5,053 bases of DNA, taken from assembly GCA_009827205.1 (NCBI GenBank), contig WUAK01000219.1, forward strand, positions 1 through 5,053, read 5' to 3'. Positions 4,774 to 5,053 of this stretch are shown here, in pieces; within the stretch, counting starts at the first letter, position 1; the number at the start of each line of letters is the position of its first letter. Below the pieces are notes generated by a model that had not been told where the DNA came from, made no database searches, and saw only the letters and a list, made by a program, of their open reading frames with translations. The position numbers and the translations under genes are program-made. This DNA comes from Phycisphaeraceae bacterium (lineage in GTDB: Bacteria; Planctomycetota; Phycisphaerae; Phycisphaerales; UBA1924).

Positions 4774-5053
4774 ATGCGACTCGTCAGGTCAGCCTTACTG
4801 CTCTCGATGCTCCTATCGACGAACGCAGTCGCTCAAACACAATCCGACCCAGAGCCTCCTCAAACTGAAGAACCCGTCGAGCAAGAACTGGCACCTCTTG
4901 GCCCTCTTGCTGAAGTCGAACGGGATCTCCGCCGCACGTACTACCAGTTCTTCAAGCGGACACGTAACAAACAGATGCATGAACAGGGATGGCGAGAGCT
5001 TGAGAGGTTCATGGATGACCCTCGTGTCTCTGAACTCATGATCGAGTTATTCG
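4774..5053 (+). CDS. Exported protein of unknown function (3' end missing)
   Basis: 93 codons visible, open at the window end. Seen: a Sec signal peptide (basic MRLVR, hydrophobic core about 6-15, cleavage site AVA before Gln21), then a Pro/Glu/Gln-rich acidic linker to about residue 48, then a charged, probably helical region (EVERDLRRTYYQFFKRTRNK and onwards, to DDPRVSELMIELF). There is no lipobox, so it should be released to the periplasm or beyond unless a later membrane segment lies outside the window. I do not recognise the family. The last part, RELERFMDDPRVSELMIELF, could begin a helical repeat domain, but one stretch is not enough to say so. It lies 70 nt after the SPOR lipoprotein on the same strand with a consensus ribosome binding site and is probably co-transcribed, suggesting a shared envelope role. 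Confidence 0.8.
   Translation, partial: MRLVRSALLLSMLLSTNAVAQTQSDPEPPQTEEPVEQELAPLGPLAEVERDLRRTYYQFFKRTRNKQMHEQGWRELERFMDDPRVSELMIELF

Noticed and set aside
1..5053. Defence island, CRISPR array, insertion sequence, tRNA or novel multi-gene system
   Set aside because: No direct repeats, transposase, integrase, nuclease or toxin-like genes, and no tRNA-like fold were seen. The genes are recognisable metabolic and envelope families, apart from the truncated exported protein at the right edge.

Overview
The window looks like an ordinary chromosomal stretch from a bacterium of the Planctomycetota or a related PVC group, possibly a Phycisphaerae-like lineage. The main clue is the gene at the left edge. 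It encodes a type IV pilin-like protein with the motif FTLIELLVVIAIIALLIGIL at its N-terminus and an H-x9-DG motif near its C-terminus, a combination that is greatly expanded in planctomycetes and verrucomicrobia. The remaining genes fit a moderately GC-rich, Gram-negative-type cell with an outer envelope. The taxonomic call is an inference from family knowledge, not from a database search.

Layout: (1) bases 1-778, minus strand: prepilin-like secreted or surface protein, cut off at its 3' end by the window edge. (2) bases 779-1178: non-coding spacer between divergent genes, holding several short inverted repeats and probably the promoters of both flanking genes. (3) bases 1179-1673, plus: RidA/YjgF-family protein. 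(4) bases 1674-2318, minus: small (FSA/TalC-type) transaldolase. Its stop codon directly abuts the RidA stop codon, inside a 16-bp perfect palindrome. (5) bases 2366-3847, minus: AMP-binding acyl-CoA/acyl-acid ligase, 47 nt upstream of the transaldolase and probably co-transcribed with it. Both minus-strand genes start with TTG, each behind a good Shine-Dalgarno sequence. (6) bases 3848-3947: short divergent promoter region. (7) bases 3948-4703, plus: lipoprotein with TPR-like helices and a C-terminal SPOR (peptidoglycan-binding) domain. (8) bases 4774 to the window end, plus: Sec-exported protein of unknown function, cut off at its 3' end and preceded by a perfect AGGAGGT ribosome binding site.

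Functional reading: there are three transcription blocks. The pilin-like gene stands alone at the left. The centre is metabolic: a RidA protein that probably detoxifies reactive imines, convergent with a probable ligase-transaldolase operon. The right block is a probable two-gene envelope operon, a SPOR lipoprotein followed by an unknown exported protein. I see no mobile element, CRISPR array, tRNA, rRNA or defence module, and nothing that amounts to a new multi-gene system. The points most worth a second look are the lipoprotein/exported-protein pair, the paired TTG starts, the stop-codon palindrome, and the inverted repeats in the leader of the pilin-like gene.
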